Shown in pieces: positions 49,039 through 61,169 of a stretch of DNA of 64,000 nt. The notes under the pieces are model-generated. The model searched no databases. It had not been told where the DNA came from and saw only the letters and a list, made by a program, of their open reading frames with translations. Position 1 is the first letter of the stretch. Every line of letters starts with the position of its first letter. The DNA is from Quillaja saponaria (lineage: Eukaryota; Streptophyta; Magnoliopsida; Fabales; Quillajaceae). The stretch is from the NCBI GenBank assembly GCA_029379385.1, contig CM055605.1:992001-1056000 (forward strand), read 5' to 3'. Both the position numbers and the translations under genes were made by a program.

Positions 49039-49488
49039 GGTTCAAGCAAGTGGAACCCGTGGCCGTGATGTATGAGGTGTCACCATTCTATTGGGCATAA
49101 TGGCAAATAGAAGAGCGAGAGATATCTATAGAGAGAAAGGAAAAATATCTGGTTAGTCTTCCACGTTGGCACAAAAGCCAGACTGATCTGGAATCTGATA
49201 TTGTACTTTTTCTCTCCTTTTCATTACCTAAAGTGCATATTGAATAATAAAATAATATTTAATTTTCCTTTCTCTTTCCCTTTCCCAAACACCCCCTTCC
49301 ATATCTTCGAAATATCTACCAACAGATTGTTTTCCTTTCTCTTACTTAAACGTATCCCAAGCCTTATTATTCTCTGACTTTCTAATCCAATGGTGAAACT
49401 GTTTCAGATACGACCCCAAATCTTAGACCCCATGGCCAAGATGGAAACTTTTTAATTACTGAATCCTGTTTGAAGGCCTTAGTTATAG
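49039..49488 (+). promoter_or_regulatory. LUX upstream region with evening element
   Basis: An exact evening element AAAATATCT lies at 49142-49150, about 340 bases before the LUX start, and an EE-like GAAATATCT lies at 49309-49317. In Arabidopsis, CCA1 and LHY bind evening elements and restrict LUX to the evening. This region also separates LUX from the divergent plastid-protein relic. Confidence 0.7.
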
Positions 49489-50466
49489 ATGGGGGAGGAG
49501 GTGAAGATGACCGATTACGAAGGACTTGACGGAGATGATAGCGGTGGTGGTGGTGATGAAGAGCGAGTATTGGAGTGGGAGGTTGGTTTGCCTAACGCCG
49601 ACGACCTTACTCCTTTATGTCAGCTGTTGATCCCACCGGATCTCGCTTCTGCCTTTAGCATATCACCGGAACCCTCTCGGACACTACTCGATGTCAATCG
49701 TGCCTCGCAGAGCACTTTATCGAATCTTCGGGGCGCAAGTTCTCAGGCCTTCTCGTCAAACAATTTTACGTCGTTCAACGATGACCGGAATCGGGACCCA
49801 ATAGAAGATGAGACTGATCGAGATGGGTCAGGGTCTGATTCTAGGAAACAGAGGAAGATTGATTGTGCTGAAGAAGCTGATTCAGCTTTTCGGACAGAGA
49901 ATTCAACGGATGACCCGTCTGCTCGGACCTTGAAGCGGCCTCGTCTGGTATGGACCCCGCAGTTACACAAGCGGTTCGTCGATGTGGTTTCTCATTTGGG
50001 AATCAAAAACGCAGTTCCGAAGACGATTATGCAATTGATGAATGTTGAGGGATTGACTCGAGAAAATGTTGCGAGCCATCTGCAAAAGTATCGGCTTTAT
50101 CTGAAGAGACAACAGCAGGGGTTGTCCAACGATGGTACTTCATCGTCTGACAAGCTCTTCGCTTCGACCCCTATCCCGCAGAGTTTACACGAGTCCGGTG
50201 GGAATGGGCATGCTCATGGAAATGGACATCTTCCTGTTCAGATTCCGTTGTCTTATCCGCCCCCTATGATGCAGATGCCGGTTCTTGGCATGGCAAACGG
50301 TAACGGTCACGGTCACGCTCACATGGGAATGTCAATGGGTAATCTGGGAGGCACTTCGGGGTACCATGGGTTTGAATCGTACCCTTACAATATGTTGCAG
50401 CAGGGAAATTGGTCTGCCAATGGTTCAGTTGTTTCGCACCCTCTTGTTGTTCCACACGATAATTGA
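49489..50466 (+). CDS. LUX: LUX ARRHYTHMO / PCL1, GARP-Myb clock transcription factor
   Basis: Intronless ORF of 325 residues for the DNA-binding member of the clock's evening complex (with ELF3 and ELF4), which represses PRR and growth genes at night. The N-terminal block ([22 protein letters not shown], ending in [20 protein letters not shown]) is typical of LUX/BOA. The single Myb-like GARP domain, at about residues 145-200, carries [39 protein letters not shown] and the SHLQKYR motif. The tail is Gly/His/Met-rich. The start is the first ATG of the conserved MGEEV motif. LUX and its paralogue BOA cannot be fully separated by eye, but overall similarity favours LUX. Confidence 0.93.
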   Translation: MGEEVKMTDYEGLDGDDSGGGGDEERVLEWEVGLPNADDLTPLCQLLIPPDLASAFSISPEPSRTLLDVNRASQSTLSNLRGASSQAFSSNNFTSFNDDRNRDPIEDETDRDGSGSDSRKQRKIDCAEEADSAFRTENSTDDPSARTLKRPRLVWTPQLHKRFVDVVSHLGIKNAVPKTIMQLMNVEGLTRENVASHLQKYRLYLKRQQQGLSNDGTSSSDKLFASTPIPQSLHESGGNGHAHGNGHLPVQIPLSYPPPMMQMPVLGMANGNGHGHAHMGMSMGNLGGTSGYHGFESYPYNMLQQGNWSANGSVVSHPLVVPHDN

Positions 50467-53253
50467 ATGTCCAGAATTTTGTTTACATCCAATTCAGGTG
50501 GTGTACTTAAAGTCACCGAGCTCTATCTATTGCGTTTCTCATTATTACTCATAACTGCAATTCGTGACTATGTGATATAAAAAATATAACTTCCATAGCA
50601 AAAAATATTATCAAATACTAAGGGATGAAGTTCAATTGCAGTAAAATATTTCCAATCATATAGTTGTAGTGGCACTTAGGTTTGATTGTTTAAGGTGGCT
50701 CCTAGATATCCTGGCTTCTACATTATTTAGCGAAGAAGCACTTTCCATTTACTTTGTGGTTCTATGCCCTGAAGTAACGTCCTTTTTAGGATCAACATGG
50801 ATTCAGTAACTCTTTTCCATTTGAAGTTCATAACCCGATAACCATATGACATGTTGTAGTGGAGGATTTTATATTTCTACGTGATTGCTTTCGCATTCCT
50901 TTCTAGTTATACCACTTATACATTTAGGATGAGCAGTTAGTGAGCATTGATAAGGTTTTTTTCGATGAGTAGTGAGTATTCCGTGGGATTAACCATATCT
51001 TCATGGAATTATCCATCCTCTAACCATTTTATGAGAATTTTATTACTTTAACTTTAAACGATGGGTCTCTCTAACATTCCCCATGTTTTCCCAATGAGAT
51101 TGTAGGTTCTGTTTTCCCCTTTTTCAACAAAACGTATCTTAAGGTTCTATTGTTAATTTTCTGCAGTCCAGTAATTAGTTTAATATTTGATGTCATCAGG
51201 CTTTCAGTTTTATTGCTGCATAAGAATGACATATAAAGCATATGATGTTTCCTTCATGTAGAATCAAAATTTTGACTGATTGGTGTGACATAAATCTTGG
51301 AAGGTGGCTTAACTGATGATCATGGAGTTGACAGGCATGGTCTCTGGGAGATTACATGGCGACCTATGAGCCATACATAATTACTGGTAGTGTGATTTGC
51401 GAGTGTACATGATCAGGCTAAGTCCACGTTAGGCATCTCTTTCCAATTGATGGTTGTAGGAGGCTCCTGTCATATTACTTCTGGTCTACCTAGATGACAG
51501 CCAAAACTGAAGTATTTTCTTAACTTGTTCTATGATTGATAAGGGATATTATATTGTGTATTATTGAATATGTTTAACTCTCTTTTTCAGAAGCAAAGAA
51601 ATTTTGAATAAGAAAAACTGAGCAAAAGTAAGTCAGCATTCCTATCATGGTTGGTACTGAATGCTTCTCTCTTTTCTTGACCTCTACGTGTATTGACATG
51701 CAAACATCTCTTCCATTTCCTCCTATCATAATTCAATGGTGCAGATTTATCTATGATTCTGTAACCTCGTGTTGGGAGTGTTATGGGGAGGTTTTCTATG
51801 TATATATAGGTCTAACAAAATCAAATGTCAGTTAGATACTTTTGGGTGAGGCCCTATGATGTTATATATGGAATCAGAACTTGACACTAGTCCAGTCCCA
51901 TGCTGTTGGGGGGTTATTTGGACTGTTGAGGAGCCTGATTCCTGATGTTTGTATCATGAGCTGAGTGTTTGCATCATGAGCTGAGTGTTTGTCCACCACT
52001 CCCTTTGGCAAGGATGCCAAGAATTAGAAGTGGAGGTGTCATCTCCAAGTCTCACATTGGGAGTGTAATGTGAAGATTGTGGACATATGTTAGGTTCAAG
52101 CTGAGGAACCTGCGGTATTACATTACCAAAGTGGCCGTTCAAGGAAAGACACCGCAGGCAGTGTGTGGATGATTTTAGTTCTGCTAACATGTCTTGAAGT
52201 TTCTTATTCATCTATGATTTGATTTGAGGAACCTGCGGCATTACATTACTTATTGCACGAGATGTTTTTGTTATTTTATAGTTATTTTCGTTTAACAACT
52301 TTAATGGATTTTTACTCGAAAAACAAGTTTTGAGTTTTCTCTCGACTCTATTCATTTATGGAGCTTATCATATTCGTCAGTTATCAGAGTGACAGCATAT
52401 AGCCTGGTAAAATAAGGAATGTATAGTAGAGAGCTCAATTTTAGAAATGTGGTTGTTTATTGACTTGTGTACAAGTTAGAGATGGAAGGTTCGTGTCAGC
52501 ATGATGCATAGAATGTTGGATTAGTTTTACATTTATTTCTCACTCACAAACTAATGTGTGATGGGTAGAGAAGAAAATTTTTAATAATGCAATATGCTTT
52601 TCTAAACTTTGGCACAGGCCACAGACAGATAGCACATAAGGCTCAAGGGTTAGGTCCTTTGTGCTTCAATTTGAGAGCAGATCCCATGGACGAGCTCATT
52701 GGAGAGGAGCAAAACGATCGCGTTTTCAGATTAAATAAAGAAAAGAATTTGCTAAATTCAGAAATGCCTTAATTTTGCTTATTCTATTCTTTTTTAGCTG
52801 GTCTTTATACTGCTCTGTCTCTTCCTCTCCAATAGCAAAAGCTTCTACATCATTTTCTAAACTTGTATTTTTAAACTACCAAGAAGACCTTCAAACCCAC
52901 CAAATAGATCATGTAATTTGATCTTTACCTAATTTTCTTGATCTTTTTATTACGTTGTGATCTGAAATAGAAAATGAAAATTTTCAGTTGAAGGAGGAAT
53001 CTTTATTGAAATGGAAGGCAAGACTTCTGGGTTCTTTAATGGAGAAGCAGATCAATGAAAGTTGAGAAGAAAACAAAACTTGCAGAGAAAGTAGAGAGAG
53101 GGAGCTTCAAGCCCAGTTTGAAAATTTCAATCTTTCTCCATTCCAATAGATAAGTCTGTTAGAGGAGATTGAGAGTATAAAGAGTAGAGTCACGAAGCCT
53201 AGCATTCAATCTCCTTCTAAGCATAAAGGCCCTTCTTCCCTTTTGTATTATGG

Positions 53254-53291
<38 letters not shown>

Positions 53292-53925
53292 TTAAATCGA
53301 GAGGGCACGTAGTGTAATACAAATAAAAGTTTATTAATTTTATAATAAAAAATCAATCAAATACGTTGATTTTCAAAACATTCAAACAAGAAAATATTAT
53401 CTACATTCTTGAGAGCATGAGCTGTCACCATCCATTCTTGGTCATCTTTGTTATCATCACTTGGGGGGCATCGGCTAAAAAACTCTATTAAAATAAATTG
53501 AACTTGTTTTAAAATATTTTTTATTGTTATATTATATATATATATATTTATATTATATTGAAGCTCTTCAAAAAAAAAAAAAAAAAAAAAAAGGCATGAT
53601 CGGTTGCATTATTCTCCAATATTAATGGATAGCTTGTTCACAAATATAATGTAATATTTCCTAGCTAGTCTTTTTCATGAGCAGTAAACAATTAGAACAA
53701 GGAATTAGCTAATAATAATTTTACCAATATTTTAATTCAAAATTTTCAATTCCACCCTTACAATTACAACGCCAATGCCAAAGTTTGTAGTACAAAATAC
53801 TACACAAGCTCTCCAAGTCAAAACTGTACTACAAACTAGAGAATGTGAGGTACCAGATGATCTTCTATTTAGACTATAACTGGGAACTAGCTAGTAGTTA
53901 TAACAAAAACTCATCAATTACTTCC
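50467..53925. other. Intergenic DNA with degenerate repeats
   Basis: LUX 3' UTR and then A+T-rich DNA. At 51940-52250 there are local duplications: the phrase CATGAGCTGAGTGTTTG is repeated with a 22-bp offset, and GAGGAACCTGCGG recurs about 120 bases apart; these may be transposon debris. At 52600-53150 short coding-like stretches (for example GLGPLCFNLRADPMDELIG) look like a decayed gene that I cannot name. A poly(A)/(AT) microsatellite spans about 53254-53293, and a run of about 23 A lies at 53570-53592. Confidence 0.45.
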
Positions 53926-55089
53926 ATGGCATCCAAAAAGTCAACGTCCTTGTTTCTGTGTATTTTATTGTTCCATTTCTGCTTAATCCAAGGTCATGGA
54001 GGCAATGATGATGAGGACAACGAAGAACCCCATAATTTGCATTCCAAGGGCTTGGTTTTGGTGAAGATATGGTGTTTGATAATATTACTAGTCAGCACTT
54101 TTGCTGGTGGTGTCTCCCCATACTTCTACCGTTGGAACGAAACGTTTCTTCTATTGGGTACCCAATTTGCAGGTGGAGTTTTCTTGGGGACCTCTTTGAT
54201 GCATTTCTTGAGTGATTCCAATGAGACTTTTGGTGACCTTACAACAAAAACATACCCTTTTTCTTTCATGTTAGCCTCTGTGGGTTACCTTATCACCATG
54301 TTAGGTGATTGTATAGTGTTATATGTCACCAGGGCCGGTAATAGAGAAGCTAAGGTCTTGGAATTGGAAGAGGCCGGGAGGACACCAACTGATCAAGAGG
54401 AAGTTAGAGAAGCTGGGATGGATTTGAACCCAGCTTTCTTGAAGAGTACATCTTTTGGGGACACCATTTTACTCATCATTGCTTTGTGTTTTCATTCGGT
54501 TTTTGAGGGTATTGCCGTTGGAGTTGCAGGTACGTACTTTAACTTACTTAAGAGTTAATATTTGGTTCACTGTCAGTTTGATCTAATGCTCAATCAGTAA
54601 GTAAGAATTAACGTGTTATATATGTGCCACTAACATAGATTGTTTAAAAAATTATCCATGCAACTACAAGTTAATTAAACTTGCTTGATTAACTCAGCAA
54701 CTAAGGGGGATGCATGGAGGAACTTATGGACAATATCTTTGCACAAGATATTTGCAGCCATTGCTATGGGAATTGCTCTGCTTAGAATGATACCAAAGAG
54801 ACCTTTTATAACAACTGCTGTGTATTCTTTTGCCTTTGCAATCTCCAGCCCCATTGGTGTAGGAATAGGCATTGCCATTAATGCCACAACACAAGGACAT
54901 GCAGCTGATTGGATTTACGCTATCTCTATGGGTATAGCTTGTGGGGTTTTCGTCTATGTTGCTATTAATCATTTAATTTCCAAAGGCTTCAAACCTCAAA
55001 GAAACAGTTACTTTGACACTCCACTCTTCAAGTTTCTTGCTGTGCTCTTCGGTGTGGCAGTTATAGCTGTTGTCATGATATGGGACTAG
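53926..55089 (+). CDS. ZIP-family zinc/iron transporter
   Basis: Membrane transporter of the ZIP family that moves divalent metals (Zn, possibly Mn or Fe) toward the cytosol. Two exons, 53926-54529 and 54698-55089, join in phase (331 residues). An N-terminal signal peptide precedes a short His/acidic stretch. The first membrane spans contain the ZIP motif [21 protein letters not shown] charged cytosolic loop follows, and then the family signature with metal-binding histidines in [16 protein letters not shown] and [15 protein letters not shown]. The C-terminus ends shortly after the last span ([10 protein letters not shown]), as in other ZIPs. Similarity is greatest to plant ZIP2/ZIP11-like members, judged from memory. 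The ATG at 53926 was chosen over the in-frame 53845 because it begins a normal signal peptide. Confidence 0.92.
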
Positions 55090-55793
55090 CTAAAGGAGAT
55101 TTTTTAAACTTGAATGTTAATTTGTAATCAATGTTGGTTGTATTTTAATTATAATTTGTGATTATGTAATTTATGTGTAAAATATCAACTAGAATTTATG
55201 TAACTGACTCTAATGAATCATTTAAGATTAAGGTTTGTTGTTGTTGACAAACTCGGTCGGAAGGTTTTGAATGATTTGCAATGTCAATGCTACTTTCCTC
55301 TCTTTTCTTACTTGCTTTATTCTTGGTGTTGTTGAATCAAATTACTAATTAAACTTTGGGTTATCAAAAAGAATTTCTAGTAAAACCCACCATTTTTTTT
55401 TTCCTTGAAGGTGGAAAGGCAGAAATTGTACGTGGCTTGCATTTCCAATGCAGATCAAGTACTAACAATGTCTTAGTGTCTTACTACTACATCTTCATAG
55501 TTAATTACCAAGCAGATCAAGAACATTACTAATATTAACATCGATCAGAAAAGTAAACATCTAAATGTGGGGATCTGAACCCTTCAAATCTCTTCAACAA
55601 GGTATAAAACTTGTAATTACAACTGAATCTATGTTAGATGTAAAATGGAAAAGAAAATAAAGAAGAAAACTTTAGTGAGATTGATCCCCTCCTAAATCCA
55701 AAACCCATTTCCCACTTGGGAAAATCATTGTTAAAACGTGGGATCTATATAATAACAAAGATCGAGTTGTTGAACAATTCTGTTTTGATTCCT
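55090..55793. other. Spacer between convergent genes
   Basis: 3' flanks of the ZIP gene (+) and the RTFL gene (-). A+T-rich, no gene seen. Confidence 0.55.
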
Positions 55794-56105
55794 TCAAGAA
55801 TCCCCATGCTTGTGCCAGCAAGCAAGCATAGCAACACACCTCCTCATGATATAAAACCTGGCCTTCTGTTCTTTAGCTAGATTGGTACATTTGCGACTAA
55901 CAGACGAACCCTTTTTCGACAAGCTCTCAGGAGGAGGACATTTAGAAGAAGAAGAAGGGGCCTTCTGGGATAAGCTCCTTAATAGAGAAGAGTTACTTGA
56001 AGTTCTTGTTGAGGAACTCCTTGTAAAAAATGACTTAGAAGAAGTTGAGGGTTGGACTGGTTGGCGGCATGAACCTGATTTAGATAGTTTCCACTTTTCA
56101 TCCAT
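55794..56105 (-). CDS. RTFL/DVL small polypeptide (ROTUNDIFOLIA-like)
   Basis: Intronless ORF of 103 residues. The conserved C-terminal RTFL/DVL domain is clear (RKCTNLAKEQKARFYIMRRC, then VAMLACWHKHGDS). Family members are plasma-membrane-associated small peptides that limit cell proliferation along organ axes when overexpressed in Arabidopsis. The N-terminal half is Ser-rich and low in complexity, as usual. The frame is open further upstream to 56297, but the ATG at 56105 was chosen because the upstream part is a CT-rich repeat and a hydrophobic run without family similarity. Confidence 0.9.
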   Translation of the reverse strand: MDEKWKLSKSGSCRQPVQPSTSSKSFFTRSSSTRTSSNSSLLRSLSQKAPSSSSKCPPPESLSKKGSSVSRKCTNLAKEQKARFYIMRRCVAMLACWHKHGDS

Positions 56106-56174
56106 GAAAAAAAAAAACCAAAGGATCACTAAGAACACCAACACTAGCAGTGACACAGTGTATGTTTCTTTGGG

Positions 56175-56214
56175 AGTGGGAGAGTGGGAGAGTGGGAGAG
56201 TGGGAGAGTGGGAG
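56175..56214 (-). repeat. 8-bp microsatellite in the RTFL 5' leader
   Basis: Five exact copies of AGTGGGAG on the plus strand (CTCCCACT on the coding strand), starting about 70 bases upstream of the RTFL ATG. It probably lies in the 5' UTR and is likely to vary in length. Confidence 0.9.
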
Positions 56215-57963
56215 GGAGAGACTTGAGATTTGAGATATAATAGGAGAAAGCAAATGGGTTTGATCAATAGTGTACTATTAATTTCAATATATACCAATAT
56301 ATATATATATATTTATATATATATCAATCTCATTCAGTCCATGTGAATTTGTACATATCAGGAAGACAATCTTTTCCTTTATATATTATTGTCTTCCTTC
56401 GTTTTCGTTTTACGGATCATTTGCAAATTGCAAGAGTGGCATCATGCAAGTATATTACTTAATTTGCAAGTGGGTTATTTAGTCTCAGTACTCAATCATA
56501 GTAATCAGCATGCTACTATGCTAATTTTGACTCCTGCTGAATTCTTTTTTTCAAGGATTCAATTAATGCTAATTGTCCTTGGATTCTTAATTTTCATTCC
56601 CTCTCTATCCTTGAGTTTAGAATCCCAAAATTTTGATACTAATTTATAAGAGACAATTAGGATCCCATGAATGATGTAGGTGAAGTTTCACATGCATGCT
56701 GTATGCAACCATTTGGAGCAGAATTGCAGTAAGTTAGAGATCCTATTACAATTAATTAAATTCAGACTTCAAATTATTCAATATGAAAGTAGACCTGCCG
56801 AACTTAGCATGTGAACAAATTAACAAATTGACATTTATGATATTGTAGTTACACATTCATCAGTCTTCAGTATTGCTCTTCAGGTTTGAAAATTTATACT
56901 AAACTGGTTCTGGTATGTAATGAAGGAAAGAATAAGAACATTAAGAAAAGAATCTAAGAAAAGGGACAAAAAACCTCTTTGTTACAAAGATTATTTGACT
57001 GGTCAATATAGTTTTGCCAAGCACATGTTTATGTACTACCGAGCAAACAAAATTAATGTGAAAGCCAGTACAGGAGGCTCCAAGAAATCACTAGCAGCTA
57101 AGCACAAATTCACTCGAGTGAAAAAAAATAAAATTAAGGTCACGTGGTGTTGTGTTGTGGTTGGTTTACAAACCACCTTTATTTAATATTTATTTCTGAA
57201 TCCATTTTCGATATTTCTATCTGAGTCTTTTCTCTTTTTTTTAAATAAATATTTGGGTTTTAACGATGAACAGTGATTATGTTGGTCATGTGGGTTGAAG
57301 AGAATAGAATCATCAAATGGTAGTTCCACATGCAGACATGTGAGTTGGTCATTGGGCATTGGTCAGGTCTACTATTTAGAAAATGGGCAGCCTAGCTCGT
57401 ACTATACTCAAACTAATTTATACCCATATTAATCAAAATTCACGACGGAAATATAACTCAAGAGAATAATGCCAAAACTCTTCTATAAATTAAAAATAAA
57501 AAAATTGAGCTTCTTTTTTCTAATAAATGGAGGTCTGAATCTATTCAACCCAAAAGAAATGGACCCTTTGTTTGGGCCTTCGAGAACATCAGCCCAGTCT
57601 GATCTTTGTAAAACTGATTCTTATCAGCCCACTAGCACTAATTTGAAGCTTCTAGCCTAGCCTGAAAAAAATATCAGTGTTCACAGGAAAAACAGATCCT
57701 TGCCATAAACAGTATCTGTCTAGGTTGAGCAAATTACACAAAATATAGCAGAGTGCTTACAGTTAGGGATATTGCTTTCAATTTGGTTCACTATGGTCAA
57801 ATTACACAGCAAAAAGAGTCATTCTACCATTAATTTACAGAGTGTGTTACCACTTGCAACCAAGCCAAAATACAGAGCATACCCTGATACCCACCCACCA
57901 GTCCACCACAAAAATTATAACTTCCAGTTTCCTAGCCAAAAAATATTAGTGGAAAATCACAAT
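56215..57963. other. Intergenic DNA
   Basis: Upstream flank of the RTFL gene and downstream flank of the SIAMESE-related gene. Short ORFs (for example at 56920) are Lys-rich chance frames without family features. Confidence 0.55.
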
Positions 57964-58197
57964 TTAAACACAAGCTTGCTCCTGCCTTTGAGTTGGACCC
58001 ACTGAAAAGAAAAGATCAAGATCAGGAGGCTGGAAAAATCCCTTCTTGGGTACTGGCACCCTCTTTTCCCCAAATGAAAACGGCTTCTTCCTCGGTGGCG
58101 GTGGTGGCACTAACGCCGTCGGTATCTGAAACTCGCCCCGCTTCGGCGTCGAGCAACCATCTTCATCTCCCATAATCACCTCTATTTTTAATGTCAA
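57964..58197 (-). CDS. SIAMESE-related cyclin-dependent kinase inhibitor (SMR)
   Basis: Intronless ORF of 77 residues (or 69 from the second ATG at 58173). It contains the SMR signature order: CSTPKRGEFQIP, a Pro-rich PPPPPRKKP block, and a C-terminal FFQPPDLDLFFSV motif. SMR proteins bind CDK-cyclin complexes in the nucleus and push cells from mitosis to endoreduplication, often in response to stress. The size fits the small SMR members. The start is uncertain between the two Met codons. No defects are seen. Confidence 0.78.
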   Translation of the reverse strand: MTLKIEVIMGDEDGCSTPKRGEFQIPTALVPPPPPRKKPFSFGEKRVPVPKKGFFQPPDLDLFFSVGPTQRQEQACV

Positions 58198-61072
58198 ACA
58201 AACACTTTCGCTTGGGGCAGGTTTTACAAGGTTCGATTGAGATTGCGTTGGTGAATGGGAGTTTAAATAATATGTGTAATGTTTACTGTTCAGGGGATTG
58301 GCTTGCTCTGGAAGTTGCTAGCAGGTGTTGGAATGAAATTTTAGTGGCTGTGATAATGACAGCTAAGCTCACTTTTTCACTTGCGTGTTGGGAAAACATG
58401 AGCTTTTCATTTAGGAGCAGGCTCCACGTGTCCTTCCAACGTGCGACCCTGCTTTCTCCGTCGTTCATTTAGAATTGGCGCCAATTAAACTGGCTCGTCT
58501 AAAACGCGGGAAACGCTGTACACCACTTCTTTCGAACTCAACCACTAGGCTGCATTGGACGCTTATATGTAATAAATGGAAAACTATTAAAATAAGATTT
58601 TCAAAAAAAAAAAGAAAAACATTTTAAAGTTGATGGGCTAAAGAAATTGCTAGAATTTTAAATCCAGCCCAGTCAATGTGCTATAAATGGGCCCGAATGT
58701 AAGGTTGAGGCCCAATATGGGAGGATTACCCCATGATAAGATCTCTCAACAAGAGATGGGTGATATGGTAATTTACTTGTCCAAGTTATAGAAAGTGATG
58801 AAAATCGGCAAGGACCGGCCAACACATGCGCACGTGTGTCTTGCGACAAATGTGAGGTACGGGCAAATTGTAACCGACATTAATATTAACCTTGTTGACA
58901 CGTGCGAATGAAAAATAGGAACAAAACCGGCCGGTGCTAGGTGGCGCCACCCAAACTGCGGTGGAAGCTGGGAGGAGAGGCACTTGGCTTGATGCTATTA
59001 CAAAGAGACAGAAGCACCCACGTGAATTAGTTGGGGGAGATATTTGTTTTGGACCTTCATTGCTGACAATGGAGCTCCACTGGCACGCATTAATTAGCTT
59101 AATTCGTAAGCTTAGCTACTATCTCATTTGTCCACCGACATGAGTCCCGTTATTTAAGGTGGGGTTACGGTTTCCGTTCGTGAAAGAGACCAAAACTTTT
59201 GTCACTGACGTCGCATGATGCCAATTGCCATGATCATTTATTTCTCAAAAAGTTGAAGAATAAATTTTTTGACTTATTACGTCTTCTTTTTTTCTTTTTC
59301 TTTTTTATTTAATAAAATTAATAGAAATTAAATAACAAGTAATAATTAATTGACGTGATTGTAAATTAATTTTTACTGCACTAGTGGCGCGTACTACAGG
59401 CCAGTCTTTGCTTATAACCCAGCAAGCGTATATTTATCTTCAAGAGTTACTAGAAATACATAATTTGGTCAATTAGTTCTATTAATCATATGTCAATATA
59501 GTTATAGCATAGTAATCAGGACATAGGTGAATTTCTCGTATAACAAAAAATTAAATTGAACTAATAATTAATCAAATTAGTTATGAAATGTCATATTTGA
59601 ACGGTGTTTTATCGTATTTTATAATGAATGAGTTGAATTAATGAGTTAGTTGTGGTATTCGATAACGAACTAAATTGAACTAATGATAGGTCAAATCAAT
59701 TAACTAATGACATATTTATATAACATTTGTTATATTTGATAATGATTAAGTTAAACTATTATGTCATTTTTAAAATGACTGTGTAAAAAAACATGTAGAG
59801 AATTAAGAAATTCTTATAATATTGTGTGCCACTATTTGATGACAATCCCCGTGTAACTATTGTGTTGTGTTCAAAATAATGCATTTTGTAATGATTCAAA
59901 TGAAACCATAAGTAGATAAAACTTATCACAAATGGCATTCATGTTAATCTTAACCATATACTATTATAGAAGTCTTTAAAAAAAAAAAAAAAAAAAAAAA
60001 ACGGAAAGGAAGGAAGCAATAATAGTTTTTAATTAATCAACTCTTTAATAAATATTAATACATGCGTTACAACTTGGTTTGCGAAAGCACATGCTTTACG
60101 AAAAGAAGTGTCAATTAAAACGTGAACTCACGCACAACAAACGCGAAAAGAGTTGCGCCCTTCCGTGCTAGGATTTGCCTAAAATGGCAAAACAAATACT
60201 GAAATATTAAAAAAAAAGAAAAAAAAAGAGAAGGAAACCGGAAAACCAACAAACAAGGCTTCTAATCTTCACATAAGCAGTCCCGGATAATGGCCCCATT
60301 TGGTGTTGAAAAGTAGGGACCAGAGAACTTTGAGTGTTGGGTCCATACACGTGTAACTAAAGCGTAGGCATAACAGATTCAGTTGCCGGTGGTCAACGGT
60401 GGTCGCCTAAATAACATGGTATGCGACGGTGTTAAGACTCGAATCTTTCTGAAAGCTACGGTAGCACCACATCGACGCTTTTCTAATTCACGTGGTTGAC
60501 AATCGCACTCTTTCTCTGCAATTATAATATTTACTCTAATTTGCTTCAAACGTTAGTTAGTTTTAATCTTATTTTGCCTATAGCTAAATTAAATCGTTAA
60601 ACACATAGCTAATTTCTTTGCTATAGTGATTTCCAAAGTAAGTTATTTTTTAAAAAATTTATCTAACGAGTATTCAAATAACATTTGTTAAGTTTCTATA
60701 AATAAAAATTGTAATGTTCATTATAATAGTTGATCAGTGCTATTTATTGTATGTATTATTACTTGTAAAAAAAATTAATTTCGAATAATTATATTTATTA
60801 TAAGTTAATAAGTATTAAAAAATTAACTTTTTAGTATAAGATTGCACCTAAACTATTTGAACAGCACCCGACTAATCAAATAAAAATAAGAAAAACTAAA
60901 TAAAAGTAGAGTTGTTATTGTTATTGTACTAGAGTATAAACTATAAAGGTGTTGTAGTGGGGGGGTGTGAGGTGTGATTTTGGCCCTAAAAACAGGTACG
61001 TTGGAGCAAGGTGTTCCAGCAAGGCTGATGACGCCTGTCTGAAAGCCACATCTATACACAGCCCCTTCAACT
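58198..61072. other. Intergenic DNA upstream of CYP707A
   Basis: No gene is recognised. There is a run of about 24 A near 59978-60001 and several A+T-rich stretches. Two ABRE/G-box-type motifs are listed separately. Confidence 0.55.
60349..60495 (+). promoter_or_regulatory. Two G-box/ABRE-like motifs upstream of CYP707A
   Basis: CACGTG at 60349-60354 and CACGTGG at 60489-60495, about 0.8 and 0.7 kb before the start codon. CYP707A genes are commonly induced by ABA, so such sites make sense, but function is inferred. Confidence 0.45.
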
Positions 61073-61080
61073 CTATAAAA
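61073..61080 (+). promoter_or_regulatory. TATA box of the CYP707A gene
   Basis: CTATAAAA, about 95 bases upstream of the ATG, preceding a CT-rich leader. Confidence 0.7.
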
Positions 61081-61169
61081 ACCTCCTCCACCTGCTTTTA
61101 CTTTCAAAGCCTCACCATATATGCCAGTATACCACTCAGTCTTTCACTAGTCTGCCAGTATAATTACCT

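Noticed and set aside
51940..52250. Possible LTR or retrotransposon remnant
   Set aside because: Only short local duplications are visible; no LTR ends, primer-binding site or reverse-transcriptase text was found.
53845..53925. Longer N-terminus for the ZIP transporter
   Set aside because: The extension has no family similarity, and the ATG at 53926 starts a standard signal peptide.
56920..57186. 88-residue Lys-rich ORF
   Set aside because: Low-complexity composition, no recognised motif and no splice or promoter context.
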